64,000 nucleotides of DNA from Gammaproteobacteria bacterium UBA2679 (GCA_002354735.1 DEMD01000001.1:1-64000), one strand, 5' to 3'; shown: positions 25,142 through 35,791, counted from the first letter of the stretch. The notes: generated by a model not told the origin, from the letters alone. Made by a program: numbers and translations.

Positions 25142-25854
25142 GCGACAGACTCCTTATGGGTGTCGGCGAGCAATGCCAGAAAGTGCAGGCGCCAGCGAGT
25201 AGCCACGGCCTGCAGTGCTGCTGGGCGATCAGCCGGCAGCAGCGCAGTGTCTTTGCAGTAATCCCTGATCTGCGACATGGCGAGCCCGGCATAGCCGCAG
25301 GGGTTGATCAGCCTGAAAGGCTTCATGTCCATGTCGACGTTGATAGCTAAGCCATGATAACAGTAGCCCCGGGTGATGCGCAGCCCGAGACTCGCTATTT
25401 TCGAGCCGTCAGCAGAAACATATACGCCAGGCGCTTCGCGTTTCGCGGCGGCTGCGATGCCGAAATCGGCCAGAGTGCTGACGACTGTCGCCTCCAGCAG
25501 GCTCACCAGCGATCTGGGCTGCAGCCCATAACGGGACAACTGGAGCAGTGGATAGACCACAAGCTGACCGGGACCGTGGTAGGTCACCTGTCCGCCGCGG
25601 TCCGTCTGCACCAGCGGAATGCCGGCCAGCAGAACCTGGCCATTGCCCCCATCGGGCTCTGTCAGCAGATGCTGGGGCTTGCCGGCCTGCCCCTGTGTAA
25701 ACACCGGCTGGTGGTCGACGACCCAGACTTCATCAGGCGTCGCTTCAGTGCGCGCACGACTGAAGACCTTCATTGCTTCGAAAACCGGCTCGTAACTGTC
25801 CGCCTGCCGCTCGCGAAACACCAGCTCGGGCAAATCTGAGGCGGAGGCAGTCAT
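25138..25854 (-). CDS. lipB: Octanoyl-[ACP]:protein octanoyltransferase
   Basis: A 238-residue LipB, which moves octanoate from acyl carrier protein to lipoyl domains, the step before LipA. Motif [13 protein letters not shown] (residues 86-98), Lys152 in [11 protein letters not shown] and the active-site Cys186 in NPCGYAG are present. It overlaps ybeD by one base (TGATG) and lipA by four. Confidence 0.96.
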   Translation of the reverse strand: MTASASDLPELVFRERQADSYEPVFEAMKVFSRARTEATPDEVWVVDHQPVFTQGQAGKPQHLLTEPDGGNGQVLLAGIPLVQTDRGGQVTYHGPGQLVVYPLLQLSRYGLQPRSLVSLLEATVVSTLADFGIAAAAKREAPGVYVSADGSKIASLGLRITRGYCYHGLAINVDMDMKPFRLINPCGYAGLAMSQIRDYCKDTALLPADRPAALQAVATRWRLHFLALLADTHKESVA

Positions 25855-26147
25855 CAGAGAACCATATGGATATTCTTGAGGGTTTTGATGGCGTTAAAGA
25901 TATCCGCGACGTGGGTTTCGCTGCGCGCCTCAATGGTAAAGCGGAGCGAAACGAAACGCTGGTTGCGTGAGTCCTTGATATCGAAGTCGCTGGCCTTCAG
26001 ATCCGGTAGTTCATGCCGCAGCACCTGAATCAGCTCGGCAATGAGAGACTCCCTGGCATCCGCGATAACCTTGAGCGGATACTGACAGGGAAACTCGATT
26101 TTTGGCGGCTTCTGCTCACCGGCCGCGGGCTCGTCTGAAGTGCTCAC
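25854..26147 (-). CDS. ybeD: YbeD/DUF493 small ACT-like protein
   Basis: A 97-residue DUF493 protein (IEFPCQYPLKVIADARE, FDIKDSRNQRFVSLRFTIEA, FNAIKTLKNIHMVL). The fold is ferredoxin/ACT-like and it is commonly encoded next to lipB, as here, with a one-base overlap. A regulatory role in lipoate metabolism has been proposed for the family but is not proven. The first ~25 residues are acidic and variable. It starts 66 bp after the dacA stop. Confidence 0.92.
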   Translation of the reverse strand: MSTSDEPAAGEQKPPKIEFPCQYPLKVIADARESLIAELIQVLRHELPDLKASDFDIKDSRNQRFVSLRFTIEARSETHVADIFNAIKTLKNIHMVL

Positions 26148-26213
26148 TTTGACCTCCTGATTCTCTGGCTACCGTACATGGCTAGCCTACCTGGCAAAAA
26201 TTGCCCAATAGTA

Positions 26214-27437
26214 TCAGTCAAACAGACCCATGATGAACAGCCAGATCGAGTGCCAGAGACGTTTGAAGATTCCGGCTTCCGCCACATCCTGCAGCGCAAC
26301 GACAGGACGCTTCGCCAGGACGTTGTCTTCGAGGGAAACAACGAGGGAACCAAGCACCTGCCCCTTGGTAATGGGTGCCGTGATGCTTTCGTCCACTTCG
26401 AGCTTGATGTCGAGCGCGGCTTTCTGGCCCTTCGGAATGGTCAGCGTTACGGCTTCACCCGTTCCAAGGGCAACGACATCATCGACGCCCATGAATATTT
26501 CACTGTCCACAAGCTTTGCGCCGGCCTGATAAAGCGGCAGCGTTTCGAAGAACCTGAAGCCGTAGTTCATCAGCTTCATGGTTTCCTGCGCGCGCGATTC
26601 CTGACTCACCGTACCCAGCGCAACCGTGATCAGACGCATGTCGTCCCGAACCGCCGATGCTACCAGACAGTACCCCGCTTCCTCGGTATGACCGGTCTTC
26701 AGACCATCGATCGACTTGTCACGCCAGAGCAATACGTTCCTGTTCGGCTGACGAATCTTGTTATAGGTGAAATGTTTTTCTGAATAGATGGGATATTGCT
26801 GCGGGAAATCGTAAATGATCGCCTGCGCTAGCAGCGCCAGGTCGTAGGCCGTGGAGTAGTGTTCAGGCGACGGTAATCCCGTGGCATTCTTGAACTGCGA
26901 ATTCTGCATACCCAAGCGCTGCGCATGACCATTCATGATGGTGGAAAAGGCGTCTTCGCTACCTGCGAGATATTCTGCCACGGCTACGCTGGCGTCGTTA
27001 CCAGACTGGATAATAATGCCGCGAAGCAGGTCCTCCAATCTGACACGGGTACCTTCCTGCACGAACATCTTCGAGCCGCCAGTCTTCCACGCTCGAACGG
27101 ATATAGGCACTTCGTCATCGAAACTGACGTTGCCCCGCCCAACCTCGTAATCGACGACATAGGAGGTCATCATTTTGGTAAGACTCGCCGGCGGCAGTCG
27201 CTGGTCGGCATTCTTTTCTGCGATAACGACGCCAGTCTTGGCATCCATCAGCACGTAGGCCGTGGCGGCCACTTGTGGCGCAGCCGGTATGATCACCTGC
27301 GCGGGCTCGTCTGCTCGCGCTGGCGGTGTGGCAAAGGTGGGCACTTCTTCTGCTGCACCAACCTGGGACGCACCCAGAAGGGCGACGCCCAGTAACAATC
27401 GGTTCAGTGCCATTGACATGGAATGCTTGGAATTCAT
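26214..27437 (-). CDS. dacA: D-alanyl-D-alanine carboxypeptidase (PBP5/6 type)
   Basis: A 407-residue low-molecular-weight penicillin-binding protein. There is a signal peptide (cleavage around QVGAAE, residue 29). The active-site motifs are SLTK (Ser85, Lys88), SGN (145-147) and KTG (247-249). The C-terminal beta domain ends in an amphipathic helix (FKRLWHSIWLFIMGLF) that anchors it to the inner membrane. It trims the terminal D-Ala of peptidoglycan. It sits between rlpA and ybeD in the elongation cluster. Confidence 0.96.
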   Translation of the reverse strand: MNSKHSMSMALNRLLLGVALLGASQVGAAEEVPTFATPPARADEPAQVIIPAAPQVAATAYVLMDAKTGVVIAEKNADQRLPPASLTKMMTSYVVDYEVGRGNVSFDDEVPISVRAWKTGGSKMFVQEGTRVRLEDLLRGIIIQSGNDASVAVAEYLAGSEDAFSTIMNGHAQRLGMQNSQFKNATGLPSPEHYSTAYDLALLAQAIIYDFPQQYPIYSEKHFTYNKIRQPNRNVLLWRDKSIDGLKTGHTEEAGYCLVASAVRDDMRLITVALGTVSQESRAQETMKLMNYGFRFFETLPLYQAGAKLVDSEIFMGVDDVVALGTGEAVTLTIPKGQKAALDIKLEVDESITAPITKGQVLGSLVVSLEDNVLAKRPVVALQDVAEAGIFKRLWHSIWLFIMGLFD

Positions 27438-27517
27438 TTGGGTCCCAGGTGTACGGCCTTTCTTGTAACGTAAGGGTCGGCGGGTTGAAGGCTCCGGCCA
27501 GCGGCCACAGTTTACAT

Positions 27518-28513
27518 CTACTGAACGGTTGCGGCAGACGCCTGCGGGTTTGCCGGAATGACTAGGGTACCAGAATAGCTCGTTTTTGCGAGTCTGGACT
27601 GAAACTGGGGCAGCTCATTGGACGACTCCAGCGGGCCTATTCGCACGCGATGCAACATTCTTTCAGCGCTCGCGATTTCTTCGATGAAGACATCGGGGCC
27701 CTGCGGGGTAACAAGCCCCTTCAACATGCCCTGCAACTCATCCTTCACCTGTTGTGCTCGCTCTCTGGTGGAGAACGCCCCGATTTGCAGGAACATCGAC
27801 CCCTCACCGACTGTAGATCTGACGGCGGGCCTGGTCGGAGCCACGGCAGGCTGCACGGACTGAGCGACCGCTGCCTTCGGCAGCGCGGAACCCGGCACTG
27901 GCGTTGCTGGTTTGGTAGCCTGCTGCAGGGAATCCAGTGGCGAAACCTCATCCTGTGGCAGCAGGGCTTCAACACGAACCGGGGCGGTGCCTGTCTTGAC
28001 GACATCGAGCGAGAGCGCGGCCGCATACGACAGATCGATCAGACGGTCCTCATGGAAGGGTCCGCGGTCATTGACGCGAACTACTATGGAACGGCCATTC
28101 TTCAGATTGGTCACGCGGGCAAAGGTCGGCAATGGCAGATTCTTGTGGGCCGCCGAAAACGCATACATGTTGTAGATTTCGCCGTTCGACGTCGCATGGC
28201 CATGGAACTTGGCACCATACCAACTCGCCAAACCGGTCTGGTTATACCCCTTGGCTGAATCAAGAACAGTGTATTGCTTGCCCCAGACCGTATAGGGTGA
28301 TTTGTTGCCACCCCGGCTTTTCGGCTCAGCCGTTGGCACGACGGGCGGGACATTGCTGGGATCGAAACCACCCTTTGGTTCCACGTCCTGCTTCAGCGAA
28401 TAACGCGAGCTACTGGTCGGTGTCGAGGAGCAGCCAACCAGCGTGAGGACCAATGCGACGGCAAGCGGCAGAACTGCTCTACTGTGCCATGCCGAACCAT
28501 TGTGCTGCAGCAT
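27518..28513 (-). CDS. rlpA: Septal lytic transglycosylase RlpA (lipoprotein)
   Basis: A 331-residue lipoprotein (lipobox LTLVGC, Cys28). The double-psi beta-barrel domain covers residues ~80-185: QTGLASWYGAKFHGHATSNG with the catalytic Glu in GEIYNMYAFSAAH and VVRVNDRGPF with the Asp. A Pro/Ala/Val-rich linker leads to a C-terminal SPOR domain (residues ~248-325, MFLQIGAFSTRERAQQV) that binds denuded septal glycan. It follows mltB by six bases. Confidence 0.95.
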   Translation of the reverse strand: MLQHNGSAWHSRAVLPLAVALVLTLVGCSSTPTSSSRYSLKQDVEPKGGFDPSNVPPVVPTAEPKSRGGNKSPYTVWGKQYTVLDSAKGYNQTGLASWYGAKFHGHATSNGEIYNMYAFSAAHKNLPLPTFARVTNLKNGRSIVVRVNDRGPFHEDRLIDLSYAAALSLDVVKTGTAPVRVEALLPQDEVSPLDSLQQATKPATPVPGSALPKAAVAQSVQPAVAPTRPAVRSTVGEGSMFLQIGAFSTRERAQQVKDELQGMLKGLVTPQGPDVFIEEIASAERMLHRVRIGPLESSNELPQFQSRLAKTSYSGTLVIPANPQASAATVQ

Positions 28514-28519
28514 ACCGGA

Positions 28520-29584
28520 TCAGGCCCCCGCAAGTTCGCGACTGAGCTGATACACCGCCATCGCGTAACGATCACTATGGTTGTAGCGCGTGATCACATA
28601 AAAATTATGGGTGACGAGCCAGTGCTCGATGGCGTCGGTATTCTCATAGCGCACCAGCCGAACAGGGGCGTTTTTGGCGATACCTTCAGGAGCCTTGACG
28701 CCAGCCTTTGCAACATCCGCCAACTTCTGTTCCGGCTTGCGTTTTTCAGGCAGTAGCCACGCTGGAACCGGCTCCTTTACGTCAACCTTGAACGCTACCG
28801 GCTCACCGTCCTTCCAACCATGTCGCTTGAAATAGTTGGCGACGCTGCCTATCGCATCCTGCACATTATTGAGGATATCTGCGGTGTCATCGCCATCGAA
28901 GTCGACTGCATAAGCCCGGTAACTGCTTGGGATAAACTGGCCGTAACCCATCGCACCGGCATATGAGCCTTTCAGTGACATGGGATCGAACTTCTGCTCA
29001 CGACTCAACAAGAGCAACTCTTCGAGTTCCTTGGTAAAGAACGTGCTACGGGCCGGGTAGTCGAACGACAATGTGCTCAGGGCATCGACCACGCGATAGC
29101 GCCCCATGATCTGGCCGTAACTGGTTTCGACGCCGATGATGGCGGCGATAATTTCCTTCGGCACGCCATATTTCTTTTCTGCGCGCTCGAGCGTTGCCTT
29201 GTGCTCTTCCATGAATTTCTTGCCGCCGCTGATGCGCTTCTCGGTAAGGAATATCTTTCGATATTCGCCCCAGGTGAGCATCTTTTCAGCAGGTCGGCTA
29301 ATGGCATCCAGTATGCTCTGCTGCTTCGCGGCGTCATCGAACAGCCCCTGCAGATACGCCCGATCAAAGCCATGCTTCTCCACCATACGGTCGATGAAGC
29401 CACTTACGGCTTCGTGCTTGCCGTAGTTGATCATCTCTGGCGCGGCAGCCTGACGTGTAGTTTCTTCGGCAAAGCTCTGTAATGGCAGCGTACTCAGCGC
29501 CAGACCGGCCACCAGGCCAGTGATGCGCAGGAACGGCTTGCGTGTCAGTCGGGTATTGTTCTTGTCTGATAGACAGGCGGTCAT
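28520..29584 (-). CDS. mltB: Lytic murein transglycosylase B
   Basis: A 354-residue transglycosylase with an export signal (ITGLVAGLALSTLPLQSFA, cleavage about residue 39). It has no lipobox Cys, so it may be a soluble periplasmic (SltB-like) form. The catalytic Glu154 is in IIGVETSYGQIMGRY, and YAGAMGYGQFIPSSYR and HGWKDGEPV are typical of the family. It cleaves the glycan to 1,6-anhydro products. Encoded between rodA and rlpA as in Pseudomonas. Confidence 0.95.
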   Translation of the reverse strand: MTACLSDKNNTRLTRKPFLRITGLVAGLALSTLPLQSFAEETTRQAAAPEMINYGKHEAVSGFIDRMVEKHGFDRAYLQGLFDDAAKQQSILDAISRPAEKMLTWGEYRKIFLTEKRISGGKKFMEEHKATLERAEKKYGVPKEIIAAIIGVETSYGQIMGRYRVVDALSTLSFDYPARSTFFTKELEELLLLSREQKFDPMSLKGSYAGAMGYGQFIPSSYRAYAVDFDGDDTADILNNVQDAIGSVANYFKRHGWKDGEPVAFKVDVKEPVPAWLLPEKRKPEQKLADVAKAGVKAPEGIAKNAPVRLVRYENTDAIEHWLVTHNFYVITRYNHSDRYAMAVYQLSRELAGA

Positions 29585-29623
29585 AGTATGGTTCCAGTCA
29601 GTGCGGGAATCGAAGCATTCGAA

Positions 29624-30778
29624 TCAACGCTTGAGTATTTTCTTGTGAGAGTGAACGGACATCAGGACGCCGAACGAGGCCATGAGCGTAAGCACCGAGG
29701 TACCCCCGTAACTCACTAAAGGTAAAGGTACCCCGACAATTGGGAGTATGCCACTCACCATGCCCATATTAACAAAAACGTATACAAAGAAGATCGAGGT
29801 GAACGCACCGGCTACTAGCCTGGCGTAAGTCGACTGTCCGTTGATGGCAATATAGAAGCCGCGCAGCACGATCGCAACGTAAAGCGCCAGAATACTCAAC
29901 ACGCCGATGAATCCAAACTCCTCACCGAGCACAGCGATGATGAAATCGGTGTGGCCTTCAGGCAGAAAGTCGAGTTGGGACTGCGTGCCCGAGAGCCAGC
30001 CTTTGCCGCCCATGCCACCGGACCCGATGGCAGTTTTCGATTGTATGATATTCCAGCCGGCGCCTAGAGGATCACTTTCAGGATCGAGCAGCGTGAGCAC
30101 GCGCTGCTTCTGGTAGGGTCGCATCACAAAGAACCACATGAGTGGTGCGGCAATGCCAGCGACCACTGCAGAGCCCATGATCCAGCGCCAGCTCAGGCCG
30201 GCGAACAGCAGCACGAAAATACCGGAAGAGGCAATCAATATCGAAGTACCGAGATCCGGCTGCCGGAGTATCATGACGGTAGGCACGAAAATGATGATGA
30301 GCGCGACCATCAGGCGCCGAGGTGACGGAGGCAGAACACGGTCCGACAAATACCAGGCCACCATCATGGGCACCGCCAGTTTCATGAACTCAGAAGGTTG
30401 AACCCTGAAACCGACGAATGGAATCTGCACCCAGCGCTGTGCACCTTTCGCATCGGTGCCGACGAGCATAACGGCGGCTAAACCGAGCAATCCGGCACCA
30501 TAGATCCAGGGAGACCAGCGCCTCAGATGGTCAGGGTCGATCTGCGCCACCAGCAACATCAGGATCAGCCCCAGACCGAAGTGGGCGCCCTGTCGCTTCA
30601 CATCACTGATGTCCTGCCCGCTACCACTGAAAAGCACGAACAATCCGCTACCGATAAGCAGGAGCAACATCAACAGCAGGATGGTATCGATATGCAGCCA
30701 GCGCATCAGCAGGGAGGGACCGCTGAATCGCTCGTCGCTTTGCGGCAGCTGGCGGAGAAAGTCGGTACTGCGGCTCAT
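29624..30778 (-). CDS. rodA: Rod-shape SEDS glycosyltransferase RodA
   Basis: A 384-residue SEDS protein with about ten transmembrane segments. Signature stretches include GFRVQPSEFMKLAVPM, QPDLGTSILI (catalytic-site Asp region), GAGWNIIQSKTAIGSGG, LPEGHTDFIIAVLGEEFG and VGVPLPLVSYGGTS. RodA polymerises glycan strands together with PBP2, whose gene overlaps it by four bases. Confidence 0.97.
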   Translation of the reverse strand: MSRSTDFLRQLPQSDERFSGPSLLMRWLHIDTILLLMLLLLIGSGLFVLFSGSGQDISDVKRQGAHFGLGLILMLLVAQIDPDHLRRWSPWIYGAGLLGLAAVMLVGTDAKGAQRWVQIPFVGFRVQPSEFMKLAVPMMVAWYLSDRVLPPSPRRLMVALIIIFVPTVMILRQPDLGTSILIASSGIFVLLFAGLSWRWIMGSAVVAGIAAPLMWFFVMRPYQKQRVLTLLDPESDPLGAGWNIIQSKTAIGSGGMGGKGWLSGTQSQLDFLPEGHTDFIIAVLGEEFGFIGVLSILALYVAIVLRGFYIAINGQSTYARLVAGAFTSIFFVYVFVNMGMVSGILPIVGVPLPLVSYGGTSVLTLMASFGVLMSVHSHKKILKR

Positions 30779-32745
30779 CGAACTGTCCCGGTCGTATCTG
30801 GCGCAGTCCCAGCGACGCCCGGTACGGTGATACCGTCGTTCTGTCGTGGACGCGGGGGCGGCTCGACACCATCGGGTAACAGCCAGTTTATGCGTTCTTC
30901 GGTCACCTCATACTCTCCTTTGAGGTGGGCATCCAACACTACACGAGCTACCGGCGCAGCAGCAGTACTGCCACCGCCACCATTTTCAACGATAACAGCC
31001 ACTGCGATTGTCGGGTCGTCGGCTGGCGCGAATCCGATGAACAGGCCGTGGTCGCGGTGCCACTCTGCTATGGCACTAGCATCGTACTTCTCGCCCTGCT
31101 TGATTCCGATGACCTGAGCGGTACCCGTCTTGCCAGCAATCTTGTAGTCCGCACCAGCGCCGCTGCGATTGGCTGTTCCCTTGCGAGTATGCATGACGTC
31201 TTCCATGGCATTGATAATGTATTCCCAGTACCAGTCTTCCCGCAGCACTATGTCATTACCCGCTGATTCAGGAACCATCATGCTCTCTCCATTCATGGTA
31301 TCGACGAGGCGGGGTGTGACCCATCGGCCTCTGTTGGCCAATACCGCCGTTGCTGTCGCCAGCTGCAGGGGTGTCATCAGCATAAAACCCTGCCCTATAC
31401 TCATGTTGAGCGAGTCGCCTGGAAACCAGGACTGTCCGCGCGCCGATCGCTTCCAATCCCGCGAAGGCAGATTACCCTTGCGTGCTTCGGGAGCGTCGTA
31501 GGTAGTGCGCTGACCAAGACCAAACTGATGCAGATATTCATACATGATATCCACACCAGTCTTGAATCCGGTGTCGTAGAAGAACACGTCGCAGGACTCG
31601 ACAATGCCTACCCGCAGATCCACCCAGCCATGCCCCTGACGCTTCCAGTCGCGATACTGCCGCTTATCGTTTTTCAAAGTGTAGAAGCCTGGATCCCAGA
31701 CCTTGGTCTTCAGGCTGATCTTATCGGTATCGAGTGCCGCCAGCGCAACCATCGGCTTGATTGTCGACCCCGGCGGATACTGACCTTTGTAGGCTCGATT
31801 GAATAGCGGCAAACTTCGTGATTCGTTCAGTGCACGGTAACTGGCGGTATCGATACCAGTAACGAAGAGGTTGGGATCGAAACTCGGCGTGCTCACCAAC
31901 GCCAGGATTCCTCCGGTTCGATTGTCGATGGCAACCACGGCACCACGACGCCCTGCCAGTGCATCCTCCGCAGTTTTCTGTAACCGCGCATCAAGGAAGA
32001 GCTTCAGATCTTTACCCGGCGCTGGCGGCGTGCTGGCCAGTTGCCGTAGTACCCTGCCCCGCGCGTTAGTCTCAATCGTTTCATGGCCGGTGACGCCATG
32101 CAATTCATCTTCATAGCGCTTTTCAATACCAAGCTTGCCGTAATACTGGGTGCCACTGTAGTTGGCCGCGTCCACCTCCTGCAGCTCAGGCTCGCTGATT
32201 CGGCCGACATAACCAAGCACATGGGCGAACAGGTGCCGATACGGATAATAACGAATAAGTTCTGCCCCTACCTCGACACCCTTCAGGCGGTAGCGGTTCA
32301 CGGCGAGTATCGCAATTTCGTCTTCGGTAAGGCGAGAGCGCAACGTGACTGGCTCGTAGGGCCGGCGTCGCTGGCGAATCCGTTGGCGAAAATCAGCGAC
32401 GTCGTCCTCACTGATTTCGATGAGCGATGACAGCGTCGCGAGCGTTTCATCCAGATCGCCAAGCAGTTCCGCAGTAAGCCGCAATGAAAATGTCGGCTGA
32501 TTGTCTGCCAGCAACAGGCCCTGGCTGTCATAGATCAGCCCTCTGGTTGGCACCACCGAACGCAGCTGCATCCGGTTCTGATCAGACAGCGTGTCGAAGA
32601 CTTCGTGCTGATTGACCTGCAGGTAGTAATAACGTGCACCGAGGAGGCACGACAGGATCATGATAACCAGAATGGCCAGCACTGCGCGTACCAGAAAGGT
32701 TTCCTGCTCCTGGCGGTGGTCTTTGAAATCGGAATGGGTACTCAT
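30775..32745 (-). CDS. mrdA: Penicillin-binding protein 2 (elongasome transpeptidase)
   Basis: A 656-residue class B PBP. A single N-terminal transmembrane helix (residues ~19-41) is followed by the pedestal domain (VVPTRGLIYDSQGLLLADN) and the transpeptidase domain. The active-site motifs are STIK (Ser327, Lys330), SCD (in VESCDVFFYD) and KTGTAQ. The Pro-rich C-terminal tail ends PDTTGTVR. It cross-links side-wall peptidoglycan with RodA. Confidence 0.97.
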   Translation of the reverse strand: MSTHSDFKDHRQEQETFLVRAVLAILVIMILSCLLGARYYYLQVNQHEVFDTLSDQNRMQLRSVVPTRGLIYDSQGLLLADNQPTFSLRLTAELLGDLDETLATLSSLIEISEDDVADFRQRIRQRRRPYEPVTLRSRLTEDEIAILAVNRYRLKGVEVGAELIRYYPYRHLFAHVLGYVGRISEPELQEVDAANYSGTQYYGKLGIEKRYEDELHGVTGHETIETNARGRVLRQLASTPPAPGKDLKLFLDARLQKTAEDALAGRRGAVVAIDNRTGGILALVSTPSFDPNLFVTGIDTASYRALNESRSLPLFNRAYKGQYPPGSTIKPMVALAALDTDKISLKTKVWDPGFYTLKNDKRQYRDWKRQGHGWVDLRVGIVESCDVFFYDTGFKTGVDIMYEYLHQFGLGQRTTYDAPEARKGNLPSRDWKRSARGQSWFPGDSLNMSIGQGFMLMTPLQLATATAVLANRGRWVTPRLVDTMNGESMMVPESAGNDIVLREDWYWEYIINAMEDVMHTRKGTANRSGAGADYKIAGKTGTAQVIGIKQGEKYDASAIAEWHRDHGLFIGFAPADDPTIAVAVIVENGGGGSTAAAPVARVVLDAHLKGEYEVTEERINWLLPDGVEPPPRPRQNDGITVPGVAGTAPDTTGTVR

Positions 32746-32785
32746 GCTGACCTTGAGCTTTGGTCTTCAACAACGATGCCTGAGT

Positions 32786-33262
32786 TCAGGCGCGATGATA
32801 TGGATGTCCTTGATTATAGCTCCATGCACGATAAATCTGTTCTGCGAGCATGATTCTGACCAGAGGATGGGGCAAAGTTAATCTGGAGAGCGAAAATTTC
32901 TCTGCTGCTCGGTCCAGAACTGCTTTCGAAAGGCCGTCAGGTCCGCCGATGGCTAAGGCCAGGGGCTTGCCGGTATGCTGCCAGTGAGACAGCCGTTCGG
33001 CAAAAGCTTCGGTGGTGAATTGCGTGCCTTTGACGTCGAGCGCAACAAACGTGGCTTTGGGATCGAGCTTCGCGAGCAGCTTCTCGCCTTCCCAGTCGTT
33101 GAGCTTGGCCGGTGGCATACTATTGCTGCCCTGGCGCGGCGCCAGCGGCAGTTCGACGAGTTCAAGCCGGACGTCCCTGGTGAGACGCCTGCTATATTCA
33201 TTGAAGCCTGTTTCGACCCAGCCCGGCATCTTGCTGCCGACAGCAAGGATCTGAATCAGCAT
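32786..33262 (-). CDS. rlmH: 23S rRNA (pseudouridine1915-N3)-methyltransferase
   Basis: A 158-residue SPOUT methyltransferase. LALAIGGPDGLSKAV is the SAM-binding knot, and the C-terminus MLAEQIYRAWSYNQGHPYH is diagnostic (the usual form is YRAWSIINNHPYHR). A short insertion near residue 45 (QGSNSMPPAKL) is minor. It follows rsfS by nine bases, as in most gammaproteobacteria. Confidence 0.96.
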   Translation of the reverse strand: MLIQILAVGSKMPGWVETGFNEYSRRLTRDVRLELVELPLAPRQGSNSMPPAKLNDWEGEKLLAKLDPKATFVALDVKGTQFTTEAFAERLSHWQHTGKPLALAIGGPDGLSKAVLDRAAEKFSLSRLTLPHPLVRIMLAEQIYRAWSYNQGHPYHRA

Positions 33263-33271
33263 TCGGCAATA

Positions 33272-33646
33272 TCAGACAAGGTGAGCTGAGCTGCCTGTAG
33301 CACTCTCGGCAGAACTGTCGACCGGGGCATCACGCCAGAAGCGTTCGAGATCGTAGAACTCACGCGCAGACGGCATCATGATATGCACGACAACATCACC
33401 GAGATCGACCAGCACCCAGTCAGAGGCATCTTTGCCCTCTTCACCAAGTGGACGCTCACCGGCTTTCTTGATTTCGAGAATCAGGTTGTCTGCAAGGGAT
33501 TTGATGTGCCGGCTCGACGTGCCGCTGGCGATGATCATGTAGTCAGTGACGCTGGTTCGGTCTTTGACATCGAGGACGCTTATATCTTTACCTTTCAGGT
33601 CTTCGAGTATTTTGACAACCAGGTCTTTCAGGGGTTCTGTATCCAT
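33272..33646 (-). CDS. rsfS: Ribosomal silencing factor RsfS
   Basis: A 124-residue protein that binds L14 and blocks subunit joining under starvation. Core motifs are KDISVLDVKDRTSVTDYMII, ASGTSSRHIKSLADN and DWVLVDLGDVVVHIM, with REFYDLERFW near the end and a ~20-residue Ser-rich tail. The ATG at 33646 lines up with the usual family start; a GTG five codons upstream is possible. It lies 157 bp after nadD, a gap that may hold a promoter. Confidence 0.95.
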   Translation of the reverse strand: MDTEPLKDLVVKILEDLKGKDISVLDVKDRTSVTDYMIIASGTSSRHIKSLADNLILEIKKAGERPLGEEGKDASDWVLVDLGDVVVHIMMPSAREFYDLERFWRDAPVDSSAESATGSSAHLV

Positions 33647-33803
33647 GCGTGTGGTGTGCACCTCTCTCGTGCTTTCCGGTTATGGCCTCCTCATGATACG
33701 ACTGATAGCCCTCAGCCACCAGTCCGAAAAGCCGAAAATGCCGACGAAATCGTGTTGTTTTGACAAATAGTCTTCATTTATCAACAAGTTATCCGCTTAC
33801 AAA

Positions 33804-34508
33804 TTAGATCATTTTGTGATCAGACGCACAGGAATAGAGTTCGTTTTCAGCAATGTATTCAAGAACTGAAGGTGCTGTCAGAAAGTTCGCGCAACGTCCT
33901 TCGCTGAGCAACGCACGAATCCGTGAGCTGGATATATCGAGCAGACTAAGCTGTGTGACATGAATCTGACCGGCTGGACAGTCCAGAAGCCCACTGACAG
34001 TGGAGCTGAAGGCCCCGGACAATTGGGGATCGCGCTGGAGATCTTCTAATGCCTGCTTTCCAGACTCATCGTGGCTGCCAGGCCGCCCCACTACCAGGAG
34101 ATGCGCATGATCGAGCAGCTGTTGCCACTGATGCCAGCTGCGTATATTGAGCAATGAATCCATGCCCATCACGAAAATAAGTATTTGCTCTGGGCTCAGC
34201 TGCTGCCTGTAGCGATGCAGTGTATCGACGGTGTAAACCGGCCGCAGATCGTCAGCGTCGCGCAGGTCGACTTCGCCTCGATCCACCACCAGACCGGACC
34301 GTTGGCCGGCGCCTGCTTCCGTCAATGCCCGCTGTAGCATATCGACACGCTGTCGCGCAGTGGCACGGTTCCGTTTGTCGGCCTGTGCCGGGCTTGGCAG
34401 CAGCCGCACTTCAGCTTGCAGTAGCTCCCCGACTTCCACAGCCATGCGTAGATGGCCGTAGTGGACTGGATCGAAGGATCCGCCGAAGAGTACGCAGGGC
34501 TCCTTCAC
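33804..34508 (-). CDS. nadD: Nicotinate-nucleotide adenylyltransferase
   Basis: A 234-residue NadD that adenylates nicotinate mononucleotide in NAD synthesis. The nucleotidyltransferase motif is [16 protein letters not shown] at the N-terminus, and [16 protein letters not shown] is the ISSTxIR motif near residues 190-205. It overlaps proA by four bases (ATGA). Confidence 0.96.
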   Translation of the reverse strand: MKEPCVLFGGSFDPVHYGHLRMAVEVGELLQAEVRLLPSPAQADKRNRATARQRVDMLQRALTEAGAGQRSGLVVDRGEVDLRDADDLRPVYTVDTLHRYRQQLSPEQILIFVMGMDSLLNIRSWHQWQQLLDHAHLLVVGRPGSHDESGKQALEDLQRDPQLSGAFSSTVSGLLDCPAGQIHVTQLSLLDISSSRIRALLSEGRCANFLTAPSVLEYIAENELYSCASDHKMI

Positions 34509-35791
34509 CCGCGGATATGACCATCGCCAAAGACAATGTACTTCTGTGAGGTAAGACCTTGCAGCCCTACCGGCCCACGAGCGTGGAGCTTATCGGTGGA
34601 GATGCCGATCTCGGCGCCCAGGCCATACTCGAAGCCATCGGCAAAACGGGTCGAAGCGTTGACCATGACCGAGCTGCTGTCGATTTCGGTAACAAAGCGC
34701 CGGGCCTTCGTATAGTTTTCGGTCACGATGCTTTCCGTGTGATGGGAGCTGTAGGTGTTGATATGCTCGATGGCTTCGTCGAGACCGCTCACGACCTTCA
34801 CCGCGATAACAGGCGCCAGATACTCCTCGAACCAGTCGGCTTCGACAGCGGCTTTCGCCTCTGAAATATAACGACGTGTCTGCTCGCAGCCCCTGATCTC
34901 GACGCCGGCACTCAGAAGGCGTTCAGCGATCTGTGGGAGGAAGCGTTCGGCAATGGCCGCATCGACCAGCAACGATTCGGCGGTGTTGCAGGTACCGTAG
35001 CGGTGGGTTTTTGAGTTGAAGGTGATGGCAAGGGCCTTGGTCATATCGGCATCGGCATCGACATACACATGGCAGTTGCCATCGAGATGCTTGATGACCG
35101 GTACTTTCGAGTCGCGACTAATGCGCTCGATCAGTCCCTTGCCGCCTCTTGGCACAATAACATCGACATAGTCCGGCATGGTGATGAGCTCGCCTACGGC
35201 GGCCCTATCCGCAGTGTTCACAATTTGTACCGCGGCGGCATCAAATCCAGAAGCTGACAGCGCAGCGCCGATGCACTCTGCAATAGCGAGGTTGGAATGC
35301 AGTGCTTCAGAGCCACCGCGAAGAATGGTCGCGTTGCCTGATTTCAGACACAGGCTCGCTGCTTCTACCGTCACATTCGGGCGAGATTCGTAAATGATAC
35401 CGATGACACCAAGTGGCACGCGCATCTTTCCGACCTGAATGCCGCTTGGCCTGTAGCTCATGTCGGTGATTTCACCGATTGGATCCGGCAATGCGGCCAC
35501 TTCGAGCAGACCGGTGATCATGGCATCGATTCGCGCGGGTGTCAGCTCAAGGCGATCGAGCAAGGCCGCGTCGAGGCCACTCTCGCGACCTGCGGCCATG
35601 TCGAGACGATTAGCCTCAGCGAGCGAATCACGGCTGTTCCCCAACTGCTCCGCTATGGCCAGCAGTGCATCGTTGCGCATTTTGGTACTGGCACGGGCCA
35701 GTTGACGGGAGGCACCTCTCGCAGCCTTGCCGACACCCTGCATATAAGCCTGCACATTGTTCTGCGTAGCTTCTGAACTGACTGTATTCAC
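34505..35791 (-). CDS. proA: Gamma-glutamyl phosphate reductase
   Basis: A 428-residue aldehyde-dehydrogenase-fold enzyme, second step of proline synthesis. [29 protein letters not shown], and the catalytic Cys268 in [11 protein letters not shown] are present; the C-terminus includes [20 protein letters not shown]. It is the first gene of the minus-strand block leading to lipA. Upstream (35792-35968) lie 177 bases shared with the divergent GGDEF gene. Confidence 0.97.
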   Translation of the reverse strand: MNTVSSEATQNNVQAYMQGVGKAARGASRQLARASTKMRNDALLAIAEQLGNSRDSLAEANRLDMAAGRESGLDAALLDRLELTPARIDAMITGLLEVAALPDPIGEITDMSYRPSGIQVGKMRVPLGVIGIIYESRPNVTVEAASLCLKSGNATILRGGSEALHSNLAIAECIGAALSASGFDAAAVQIVNTADRAAVGELITMPDYVDVIVPRGGKGLIERISRDSKVPVIKHLDGNCHVYVDADADMTKALAITFNSKTHRYGTCNTAESLLVDAAIAERFLPQIAERLLSAGVEIRGCEQTRRYISEAKAAVEADWFEEYLAPVIAVKVVSGLDEAIEHINTYSSHHTESIVTENYTKARRFVTEIDSSSVMVNASTRFADGFEYGLGAEIGISTDKLHARGPVGLQGLTSQKYIVFGDGHIRG